Assembly (NCBI GenBank): GCA_963716235.1
Contig: CAVQTE010000030.1
Location: 1 to 64,000 of the forward strand
From: Sva-07 sp963716235
GTDB taxonomy: Bacteria > Actinomycetota > Acidimicrobiia > Acidimicrobiales > Ilumatobacteraceae
Length of the DNA stretch: 64,000 nt
Direction of reading: 5' to 3'
A program made the translations under genes and the position numbers. Each line of letters starts with the position of its first letter. Positions within the stretch are counted from its first letter, which is position 1. This document shows positions 56,227 through 64,000 of the stretch, one piece after another. Below the pieces are notes generated by a model, which was not told where the DNA came from, made no database searches, and saw nothing but the letters and a program-made list of their open reading frames with translations.

Positions 56227-56922
56227 CTCTGGATCTTCGGGGTCAACGGTCGACCCGTGGATTCGAACGGCGCCGGTGTTGCCGTCGACCGTCAGCCAGG
56301 TGCCGTCGGCCACCGTGGTGATGTCGTGCACGCTCATCACGGCCGGGATCCCGAGCTCCATGGCCACGATGGCCGCATGGCTCTGCATGGCGCCCGAGTC
56401 GCAGACGACAGCGGCAGCAACGAGGAACAGCGGCGTCCAGCTCGGGTCGGTGATGGCGCACACCAGGATCTCTCCGGGTTCGAGCCCGCGTGGATCACCG
56501 GGATCGTGCCCTCGAACCACATCGGCGGTTCGCGCTCGTTGAGGTACGCCCCCAGAAGAGAGCGGCCGGCGATGTCGAGTGGCGCCAGATCGGGATGGCG
56601 CAGCCCTTCGCGAGCGAAGCGCGAAATCTTGGCGGAGGCGACGAGGTTGCGGTCACCCTTCGCTGGTCGGTACGGCGGCACCCCGTCGAGGTTGCCGAAG
56701 ACCTGTTCGTCACTGGTCGACGAGTTCATCCCCGGTGTCCGCACACCCATGATCCGCGCCAGCGAGCCACTGCTGTGCAGGTAGCCGATGAGCGTGCCGG
56801 TCAGCGCGGTGATGACGTTCGGGAACACCTCGCCGGTGTTGCCCACGCGTGTACAGCGGATACCGGGTGCTCGGCTCCATGTCGGCGACCCAGATTCGCG
56901 TTTCGTCCGACACCATTCCCAT
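55930..56922 (-). pseudogene. PEP-utilising enzyme with deleted centre
   Basis: Start near 56922 (MGMVSDETRIWVADMEPSTR). After a shift near 56840 come NTGEVFPNVITALTGTLIGY, IMGVRTPGMNSSTSDEQVFG and NLDGVPPYRPAKGDRNLVAS. Near 56540 it jumps to the swivelling phosphohistidine domain: GEILVCAITDPSWTPLFLVA, SHAAIVAMELGIPAVMSVHD (the catalytic His) and WLTVDGNTGAVRIHG. Rifampin-phosphotransferase-like relatives have about 300 more residues between these parts, so the centre is deleted. The frame has no early stop and runs antisense under the alkylsulfatase-like gene to 55930. Confidence 0.7.
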
Positions 56923-57047
56923 GTTGGTTCTGACGCACGAACCCCTCCCGGCGGGTGACATGGATCGAGTGTCGCGAAAGGTCGGGAGCGTGTTGAGCCG
57001 CGTTCCCAGCAGAGGGGGTGCGGGCCCTGGCGCAGTACCTTGGCGGC

Positions 57048-58105
57048 ATGGGTTTTCGAGCAATCCCGGTGGTGTCGCTGGCGGAGTGGACCCGTTCGGG
57101 CGCTGATCGGGCGGTGTTCGCCGACGAGCTGCAGTCGATCTGCCACGAGGTCGGCTTCTTCCAGCTGGTCGACCACGGTGTCGACGAGCGTTTCGTCGAG
57201 GCGTACTTCGATGGTCTGCAGGCGTTCTTTGCGCTCCCCGACGCAGTGAAGGTGCGCATCGAAAAGACGAACTCACCGTGGTTCCGCGGCTGGGAGCACG
57301 TCGGTGCGGAGCTCACGGACAACCGTGTCGACCACCGCGAGCAGATCGACGTCTGGACCGAGCACCCACCCCATCCTCGAGATGTCGATCCTGCCTACCT
57401 GCGGTTGGAGGGCCCGAACCAGTGGCTCGACGAGGCGACCCTGCCGGGCTTCCGTGCACTGGTCGAGCGATTCCAGCGCGAGATGGCGGCCATCGCCGAT
57501 CTCCTGCTCGGCGCCATCTCGGTCGGCCTCGGCCTGCCGGAAGATCATCTGGAGCACGTGTTCGGTGAGCGCCGATCATCGCTCGTCAAGCTCATCCACT
57601 ACCCGCCGACGCCGATCGGTGAGGCAGGCGTGAACGCACATCACGACGCCGGCTTCCTCACGCTGTTGTGGCAGCACGGCGTGAGCGGGCTGCAGGTGCT
57701 CAACGATGACAACGAGTGGATCGACGTCGAGCCCACGCCCGGCGCGATCGTCGTCAACCTCGGCGAGATCCTTCAGTCGATGACCGGGAACTACTTCGTG
57801 GCGACCACTCACCGCGTGATCGCCACCGAGGAGCGCTACTCATCGGGCTACTTCCACGGCCCGGACCTACGCACCCGACTCGATCCCTTGCCGCTCGACG
57901 AACGATTCAGCGAACGGGTCGACGCAAGTCCCCGGCACCGAGAGGCCGGCTTCATGGCGCGCCGCGCCGAGCTGCTCGCCGGCGAGCACGGCATCGGGTC
58001 CACCCCGCGGACACCTATGGCGACCAGCTCTGGAACTACTTCACCCGCAGCTATCCAGACCTGGTCGAACGCCACCATGCCGATCTCGTCGCGTCGAGCC
58101 ACTGA
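57048..58105 (+). pseudogene. 2-oxoglutarate/Fe(II) oxygenase (isopenicillin N synthase family), 3' frameshift
   Basis: The N-terminal DIOX_N part (IPVVSLAEWTRSGADR, VGFFQLVDHGVDERFVEAYF) precedes the catalytic barrel: VNAHHDAGFLTLLWQHGVSG with the Fe ligands His198-x-Asp200, THRVI with His255 and Arg263 in ERYSSGYF for 2-oxoglutarate. Start ATG 57048. Near 58003 the frame moves and the end reads TYGDQLWNYFTRSYPDLVER to 58105. All active-site residues are before the shift, so a truncated protein could even be active. Substrate unknown. Confidence 0.85.
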
Positions 58106-58181
58106 CCAATCCTGCCGGCCACGGTAGCCATCACTGGCGTCGGCCCTTGCGGAGAGGGGCCTCTTCGTGGACACTCGCGGC

Positions 58182-58802
58182 ATGGGCATCTACCGCTCAC
58201 GGGTCCTTCCGCCCCTGATGAACGCCGTCATGAACTCCGAGGAGAACCGCGAGATCCGCTCGCGCGTGTGCTCGGGTCTGTTCGGTACGGTCGTGGAGAT
58301 CGGGTTCGGATCGGGCCTCAACGTCCCGCACTATCCGGCCGAGGTTCACACCGTCCATGCCGTCGAGCCGGCCGCTCGTTCGCTGGCGATGGCAGCCGAG
58401 CGCATCGAGTCCGGTCACGTCGAGGTTCACCACACCGGTCTCACGGGCGAGTCCATCGATCTCCCGAGTGCCTCGGCCGACGCAGTCCTGTCGACATGGA
58501 CGCTCTGCTCGATTCCCGATGTCGGCAGCGCCCTCGCCGAGATCCGTCGCCTGCTGAAGCCTGGTGGGTTGCTCCACTTCGTCGAACACGGGATCTCTCC
58601 GGACCCGAAGGTGGCTCGCACACAGGGTCGCATCGAGCCGATCAACAAAGCACTCCTCGGCGGGTGCCACCTCACCCGCGACATCCCCGAGCTGATCACC
58701 GACGCCGGGTTCACCATGGACACCATGGCCGTCTTCCAGCATCCCAAGGAGCCCAAGGTGTTCGGATGGACCTTCGAAGGACGTGCGGGTCCTAGTACCT
58801 AG
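58182..58802 (+). CDS. SAM-dependent methyltransferase
   Basis: 206 residues from ATG 58182 (MGIYRSRVLPPL); ATG 58167 adds five. Class I Rossmann fold: motif I VVEIGFGSGLNVPHYP, acidic motif II VHAVEPAARSLAMAAERIES, motif III/IV DAVLSTWTLCSIPDVGSALA and the post-motif EIRRLLKPGGLLHFVEHG. Resembles the phosphatidylethanolamine/UbiE-like group acting on small or lipid substrates. Intact. Confidence 0.85.
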   Translation: MGIYRSRVLPPLMNAVMNSEENREIRSRVCSGLFGTVVEIGFGSGLNVPHYPAEVHTVHAVEPAARSLAMAAERIESGHVEVHHTGLTGESIDLPSASADAVLSTWTLCSIPDVGSALAEIRRLLKPGGLLHFVEHGISPDPKVARTQGRIEPINKALLGGCHLTRDIPELITDAGFTMDTMAVFQHPKEPKVFGWTFEGRAGPST

Positions 58803-58867
58803 GTCCACTGGCGGCGTGCACGTCAGTTCGGGATCAATGGTGTCACCAACCACAACAAGGAGACATC

Positions 58868-59489
<622 letters not shown>

Positions 59490-59519
59490 GCCACGTCGAA
59501 CGGGTCATTCATCCCCCCA

Positions 59520-59554
59520 CCCGACGGAGCGGCACCGCGTGTCGCTCCGTCGGG
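59520..59554 (+). terminator. Hairpin terminator after the secreted protein gene
   Basis: CCCGACGGAGCG, 11-base loop, CGCTCCGTCGGG: a perfect 12-bp stem 31 bases after the stop at 59489. There is no clear T-tract, as is common in high-GC genomes. It supports separate genes for the secreted protein and the kinase. Confidence 0.75.
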
Positions 59555-59599
59555 CGCGTCGCGAGCGAGACTGACGATGTCGGCGAGAACGGGAGTGCT

Positions 59600-60928
59600 G
59601 TGCAGGAACATCGAGGTCGAGTACTGGTGGAGCCGATCTCCGTCGGCTCCTTCGTCGTGCGGTTTGCGATTGCAGGGTTCGTGGCGTTGGTGGTCGTGGC
59701 GATGCTCACGGCGGTCGCCAGCCGTCGGGTCGGCACGGAGCAAGCCATCGACGAAGCCAAGCGGGTCGCCTTCGTGAGTGCATCGGGGATCGTCGCGCCG
59801 CTCCTCGACGACGATGTGGTTTCGATGGATCGCGCGGCGCTCGATCGTGTTGACGCTGCGGTTCGTGATTTCGTACTGCAGGGCTCGCTCGTGCGCGTCA
59901 AGATCTGGAGCGAGGACGGCACGATCGTCTACTCCGACGAGCCGCGATTGATCGGCCAGCGATACGACCTCGACGAGGCCGACCTGGCGGTGTTGGCCAG
60001 TGACGATCAGGTGGCAGAGGTGAGTGACCTGTCGAAGCCCGAGAACCGCTATGAGACGGAGTCGAAGCTGCTCGAGGTGTATTCGCGAGCGCAGACCTCG
60101 TCGGGCACGCCGCTGCTGTTCGAGGCGTACTTCCGTTACAGCGGGGTGACTGCGGTCGGCCGCCATCTGTGGGCGCAATTTGCTCCGATCACCATCGGCG
60201 CGCTGATCGTGCTCGAACTCGTGCAGATCCCGTTGGCGTGGTCGATGGCCCGTCGGCTGCAAGCGAGCCAGCAGGAACACGAGCGTCTGCTCCGTCATGC
60301 CCTCGATGCGTCAGATGCCGAGCGTCGACGGATCGCCGGCGATCTTCATGACGGCGTCGTGCAGGAGTTGACCGGCGTGTCGCTGAGCCTCGCGGCGCAG
60401 GGTCGTGGTGATTCCATCTCGCCGGAGCAGGCACTCGATGCGTCGGCCGCGATCCGCTCGAGCGTCAAGTCGTTGCGGTCGTTGCTGGTGGAGATCTACC
60501 CGGCGAATCTCCAGGAGGAGGGTCTGGAGTCGGCGATCGGTGATCTGCTCAACGCGCTCGCAGCTCGCGGGATCGCGACCCGGTTCGTCGCCGAACTCGG
60601 GACGACCGAGATCGACCCGGAGGCGGCGGCCCTTGCATACCGCGCGGCGCAGGAAGCCCTGCGCAATGTCGTCTCCCACGCCGCGGCCACCGAGGTTCGT
60701 GTGACGCTCGACATCGATGACGGGGCGCTGCGACTCGTCATCGATGACAACGGACGGGGCTTCTCCACCGACACGCTCGACGCACGCGCTGCAGACGGCC
60801 ACGTGGGGCTTCGTTCGCTCGCCGGGCTCGCGGCCGACCTCGGTGGATCTCTCGAGGTGAGATCCTCGCCGGGAACAGGGACACGAGTACAGGTATCCAT
60901 CCCGATCGACGACAGGATGCTGCGATGA
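59600..60928 (+). CDS. Sensor histidine kinase (NarL/LiaS type)
   Basis: About 442 residues from GTG 59600 (VQEHRGRVLVEPISVGSFVV). Layout: first membrane helix (FVVRFAIAGFVALVVVAML), extracytoplasmic sensing loop of about 150 residues (RVGTEQAIDEAKRVAFVSAS, IVYSDEPRLIGQRYDLDEAD), second helix (FAPITIGALIVLELVQIPLA), then HisKA_3 with His250 in DLHDGVVQELTG and HATPase_c with DNGRGFS and HVGLRSLAGLAADLGG. Its stop overlaps the response regulator start (ATGA at 60925). Signal unknown. The start is uncertain because the frame is open upstream. Confidence 0.85.
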   Translation: MQEHRGRVLVEPISVGSFVVRFAIAGFVALVVVAMLTAVASRRVGTEQAIDEAKRVAFVSASGIVAPLLDDDVVSMDRAALDRVDAAVRDFVLQGSLVRVKIWSEDGTIVYSDEPRLIGQRYDLDEADLAVLASDDQVAEVSDLSKPENRYETESKLLEVYSRAQTSSGTPLLFEAYFRYSGVTAVGRHLWAQFAPITIGALIVLELVQIPLAWSMARRLQASQQEHERLLRHALDASDAERRRIAGDLHDGVVQELTGVSLSLAAQGRGDSISPEQALDASAAIRSSVKSLRSLLVEIYPANLQEEGLESAIGDLLNALAARGIATRFVAELGTTEIDPEAAALAYRAAQEALRNVVSHAAATEVRVTLDIDDGALRLVIDDNGRGFSTDTLDARAADGHVGLRSLAGLAADLGGSLEVRSSPGTGTRVQVSIPIDDRMLR

Positions 60929-61578
60929 CCACGGTCCCGAACGAGAGTGCGGCCAAGATTCGCGTGGTCATCGTCGACGACCACGTGGTGGTCCGTTCGG
61001 GCTTGGAACAGTTCCTGGCCACGACCGACGACATCGAGCTCGTCGCCACCGCAGCGAACGGGATCGAGGCGCTCGCCCGCGTCGAAGAGTTCGGTCCCGA
61101 CGTCGTGCTCATGGACCTGTCGATGCCCGAGATGAACGGCATCGACGCCACCCGACAGATCGCCGAACACCATCCGTCGAGTCGCGTGCTCGTACTGACC
61201 TCGTTCTCCGATCAGACCCGAATTCTCGATGCGCTCGAAGCGGGCGCCGACGGCTACCTGCTCAAGCACGCCGACCCCGACGACATCGCCGGCGCCATCC
61301 GAGCGGTGCATGCCGGCGGATCGCCGCTCGATCCGAAAGCGGCCAGAACACTGCTGGAATCGCGCCGCAGCGGCCGCCCGGCGTCGCAGCTCACCGACCG
61401 TGAACGCGAGGTGCTGCTCCTCGTCCGCGATGGCCTTGCCAACAAGCAGATCGCCCGCCGTCTCGGTATTGCAGAACGAACGGTGAAGGCACACCTCACC
61501 AGTGTCTTTCAGCGTCTCGGCGTCACCGACCGCACCCAGGCTGCGCTGTGGGCCAGCGAGCACCTGAGCGCTGACTGA
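60925..61578 (+). CDS. NarL/LuxR-type response regulator
   Basis: 217 residues. Receiver with DD18-19, phosphoacceptor Asp64 in VVLMDLSMP, Thr in VLTSFSD and Lys in YLLKHAD. The C-terminal LuxR HTH is LTDREREVLLLVRDGLANKQ, IARRLGIAERTVKAHLTSVF. Partner of the kinase just before it. Target genes unknown; the two acidic surface proteins on either side are obvious candidates. Confidence 0.95.
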   Translation: MTTVPNESAAKIRVVIVDDHVVVRSGLEQFLATTDDIELVATAANGIEALARVEEFGPDVVLMDLSMPEMNGIDATRQIAEHHPSSRVLVLTSFSDQTRILDALEAGADGYLLKHADPDDIAGAIRAVHAGGSPLDPKAARTLLESRRSGRPASQLTDREREVLLLVRDGLANKQIARRLGIAERTVKAHLTSVFQRLGVTDRTQAALWASEHLSAD

Positions 61579-61583
61579 GCCCG

Positions 61584-62218
61584 TCAGTCGTCGAGGTCGT
61601 CGACGCCGTCATCGGACCCGGAGCGATCGGAGTCGCTCGAGTCGTCAGCACGGGACCCCGAACCGGAGCTGTCCACGTCGGAGCCCGAGTCATCCGGATC
61701 CAGGTCATCCGTCGCCAGGTCATCCGAGCCGTGCCGGAGCTGCGAGTCTCGGAGCTGCCCGAGTCATCGGACACCGACGGCTGGTCATCAGAATCGTCAC
61801 GGTTCGTCGTGAGCGGCGCGCTGGGCGTCGGCGCGTCCGAGTCGTCCGACAACGACGACGTCGTCGCCGACGGGACCGTCGTCGACGTGCTCGTCGTCGA
61901 TGTCGTACTCGTGGACGACGTCACCGCAACGGGAGCGGGTTCGTCGACGGGTACGGGGTTCTGCCAGACCGAACGCGACGTCGGAGCACCGATGTTCGGA
62001 AACAGCGTCTCGCGAACGGCATACGCGGTGCCGGCCGAGCCGATCACTGCAGCGGCTGCCACGACGGCGACGAAGGTCCGACCGGACCACGAACGCCATG
62101 CACCCGAACGGGGACCCTCGGTGGGGCCGCTCTCGGGGGTGTGCACCGATCTCACCGGTGCGAGCGCGCGCCCGTCACCGTGCCCGCTGTCGAGCCAGTT
62201 GTCACTCACATCAGTCAC
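61584..62218 (-). CDS. Single-helix membrane protein with acidic extracellular tail
   Basis: Start GTG 62218 (VTDVSDNWLDSG) or 62209. A short cytoplasmic part is followed by a helix FVAVVAAAAVIGSAGTAYAV, then an outside region (RETLFPNIGAPTSRSVWQNP), a Thr/Ser linker and a long D/S-rich tail ending SGSDDGVDDLDD at 61584. The tail requires one frame change near 61720. It is convergent with the response regulator. The tail is like that of the secreted protein before the kinase. No family recognised. Confidence 0.65.
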
Positions 62219-62377
62219 TCTGCCTGCCGAACCCGGCGAACGCCATGCGACCTTGGTCGTAGTACCTGCCGCGGAGGTTGGTGGGCATCGCCGCCGTGCG
62301 CCTGGGTCTGCCGGTACGGTGCGTCTGTCGTCGTCAGTCCGACGTCGCGATCGATCACCGTGAAACCGGAGGTTTCC

Positions 62378-63868
62378 ATGGATGCGCTCCGGATGACACG
62401 TTCTGACTCGGTACGTCTCGTTCCCGATACGCGGCGCGTCATCGCCAAACCCTTTCTGCCTGGCGAGGAGGTGTATCCGGACGGGTCCTCGCGCCTGCGG
62501 TTGGTGCTGGATCGGATCATGGGGATGTCGGAGCAGACGGTCACCGAGACGCTGGGCGCAGCTCGCCGAGAACTCGCCGGTCGGCATCGCGATCTGGATG
62601 CCATCCTCGAGCGGAACGCGGGGATCGTTGCCGCACGTCTCGGTGACATCGAGATGGTCGACGCACGGCTCTCGCTCGATCGAATCCATCTGATCGGGGC
62701 GTACTTCACGCACGAGTACTCGATCGAGGCCGCGGCGCTCGGGAATCCGTCGATCGTCGCCGCTCCGGATCAATCAGGTCTCGAGTCGGGCGTTGTTCGT
62801 TTCGTCATGAGTCTGCGGGCGATCGGGGAGGGCCACCGCTCGTCGATCGAGTTCCGGACAGGCCTCATCAGGTCGGATGCCTCGGTTGAACTCGACCCGG
62901 CCAGCGACTACGCGGTCACCGGGGAACGCACGCCGCACTCGTACGACAAGCGTTTCTTCACCATGAAGCTCGACGACATGGCGATGTTGAACGAGGTCGA
63001 AGAGCGAGTCCTGACTCGTTTGGAGGACGAGTTCACCATGGCCGAACTCGAAGCGGCCATCGAGGCGCTCGACGACGAGGAAATCGATCGCTCGATCTCG
63101 GGTGAGACCACGAGAGTGTTGCACTGGTTGGCATCGTCGAACTACCGCACCTCGTTCCCGGCATCGATCGACATCTCCGAGCGGGTCCTGTTCCCGAGCG
63201 GCCCCACCGAGAGCCACGGGATGGAGGACGCTCGATTCGTACGGTTCACCGGCGACGACGGAGCGATCACCTACTACGCGACCTACACCGCGTTCGACGG
63301 TCACCAGATCCTGCCGCAGCTCATCGAGACGGCCGATTTCACGCATTTTCGTGTCACAACGCTCAGCGGCCGCGCTGCGCACAACAAGGGGATGGCGATC
63401 TTCCCGCGCATGATCAACGGGAAGTACATGGCGCTGGGGCGACACGACAACGTGAACAACTTCATCATGACGTCGAGCGACGTCCGGATGTGGCGCGACG
63501 CAACCGTGATCCAGGAACCGGAGCGACCGTGGGAAATGACGCAGCTCGGCAACTGCGGTTCGCCGCTCGAAACCGATGCGGGCTGGCTCGTGATCACTCA
63601 CGGCGTGGGACCGTTCCGGCGCTACACGCTGGGTGCGATCCTGCTCGACCTGGACGACCCGAGCCGGATGATCGGCCACCTGAAAGAACCATTGCTCAGC
63701 CCCGACGACGACGAGCGCGACGGCTACGTGCCCAACGTCGTCTACTCGTGCGGCAGCATGATCCATGCCGGCCACCTCGTGCTGCCCTACGGCTACGCGG
63801 ACGTCGGGGCACGCATCGCCACCCTTCCGCTCGACGAGTTGCTCAGCCGGTTGACCAACCCGGTGTAG
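62378..63868 (+). CDS. GH130 family glycosidase/phosphorylase
   Basis: 496 residues from ATG 62378 (GGAGGTTTCC upstream). Five-bladed propeller of GH130 (beta-mannoside phosphorylases and beta-1,2-mannosidases): SHGMEDARFVRF, AITYYATYTAFDGHQILPQL, HNKGMAIFPRMINGKYMALG, RHDNVNNFIM, QLGNCGSPLETDAGWLVITH. The N-terminal about 150 residues extend the catalytic part, as in larger GH130 members. It likely acts on mannosides or a related sugar; whether hydrolase or phosphorylase cannot be decided. Confidence 0.9.
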   Translation: MDALRMTRSDSVRLVPDTRRVIAKPFLPGEEVYPDGSSRLRLVLDRIMGMSEQTVTETLGAARRELAGRHRDLDAILERNAGIVAARLGDIEMVDARLSLDRIHLIGAYFTHEYSIEAAALGNPSIVAAPDQSGLESGVVRFVMSLRAIGEGHRSSIEFRTGLIRSDASVELDPASDYAVTGERTPHSYDKRFFTMKLDDMAMLNEVEERVLTRLEDEFTMAELEAAIEALDDEEIDRSISGETTRVLHWLASSNYRTSFPASIDISERVLFPSGPTESHGMEDARFVRFTGDDGAITYYATYTAFDGHQILPQLIETADFTHFRVTTLSGRAAHNKGMAIFPRMINGKYMALGRHDNVNNFIMTSSDVRMWRDATVIQEPERPWEMTQLGNCGSPLETDAGWLVITHGVGPFRRYTLGAILLDLDDPSRMIGHLKEPLLSPDDDERDGYVPNVVYSCGSMIHAGHLVLPYGYADVGARIATLPLDELLSRLTNPV

Positions 63869-64000
63869 TGCGCGCCGCGTGGCCCGGCACGCCGGCGGCC
63901 AGTCGCGGGGCGTACTGCATCGTGCTGATGAGTGCCAGTGTGGACTCGGCACCCTGGTTGAGGTTCGGGCCGGTCGGCGTCAAGCCGTCGTAGCCGCCGT
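63843..64000 (-). CDS. C-terminal end of a carbohydrate-related protein (partial)
   Basis: The last about 52 residues of a gene entering from the right: GGYDGLTPTGPNLNQGAEST, then LALISTMQYAPRLAAGVPGH and ARTTPGWSTG stop. The NxGAEST motif is seen at the end of proteins next to GH130 genes (glycosidase or transferase partners), so it is probably a pathway neighbour. It overlaps the GH130 stop by 26 bases, tail to tail. Confidence 0.6.
   Translation of the reverse strand, partial: GGYDGLTPTGPNLNQGAESTLALISTMQYAPRLAAGVPGHAARTTPGWSTG

Overview
The window is high-GC DNA from an actinobacterium. The gene set (class III cyclase/NB-ARC type regulators, steroid-type P450, imine reductase, DUF6544, CsbD, NarL-type two-component system, lipoproteins, GTG/TTG starts) best suggests an Acidimicrobiia/Ilumatobacter-like organism. 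That placement is inference from gene style, not a computed result.

Left third (0.7-23 kb): accessory DNA, mostly broken. It holds a shattered patatin/DUF3376 membrane protein, four small nuclease or nucleotide-binding genes (EEP phosphatase/nuclease, HIT, HNH, GIY-YIG), a P450, an IS30-like element, a cyclase-ATPase-TPR regulator in five pieces, and an intact imine reductase. After these comes a run of cassette-like small genes in both orientations: DUF1905, GyrI-like, Nudix, DUF402, an unknown, SMI1/KNR4, SRPBCC and DUF4238. Several are followed by a dispersed 60-85 bp repeat that I could not assign to a known family.

Centre (23.2-31.65 kb): an 8.5 kb integrated element bounded by two copies of the 3' half of a tRNA-Leu(UAA) gene. 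It carries a tyrosine integrase, an excisionase-like HTH protein, a tail-to-tail VapC/VapB-type pair, an ECF sigma factor with a broken membrane partner, a serine hydrolase, a cupin and a ChaN/EreA-like protein. At 31.9-36.2 kb is an insertion-sequence junkyard: a ParE toxin remnant, IS110, two IS256 copies and a CsbD remnant. One IS256 copy has lost nearly every C on the + strand (506 consecutive bases without C), which is the strangest signal in the window.

Right (36.6-64 kb): mostly intact chromosome-like genes. They include lipoproteins, a MazEF module between 90-bp direct repeats that break a resolvase, a PaaI thioesterase, a sugar-phosphate nucleotidyltransferase, a truncated multicopper oxidase, MgtE and CorA magnesium transporters, and a four-gene ATGA-overlapped operon (MarR, Acg-type nitroreductase, membrane protein, DUF6544). 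Further on are a nucleotidyltransferase pair, an MFS transporter, an MBL-fold alkylsulfatase-like enzyme, a 2OG-Fe(II) oxygenase, a methyltransferase, a two-component system flanked by two acidic surface-type proteins, and a GH130 glycosidase.

Caution: at least 25 genes carry one or more frameshifts, often single-base, with the rest of the protein perfectly readable in another frame. Part of this may be indel error in the assembly rather than biology. I label such genes pseudogenes but say where the reading frame moves.
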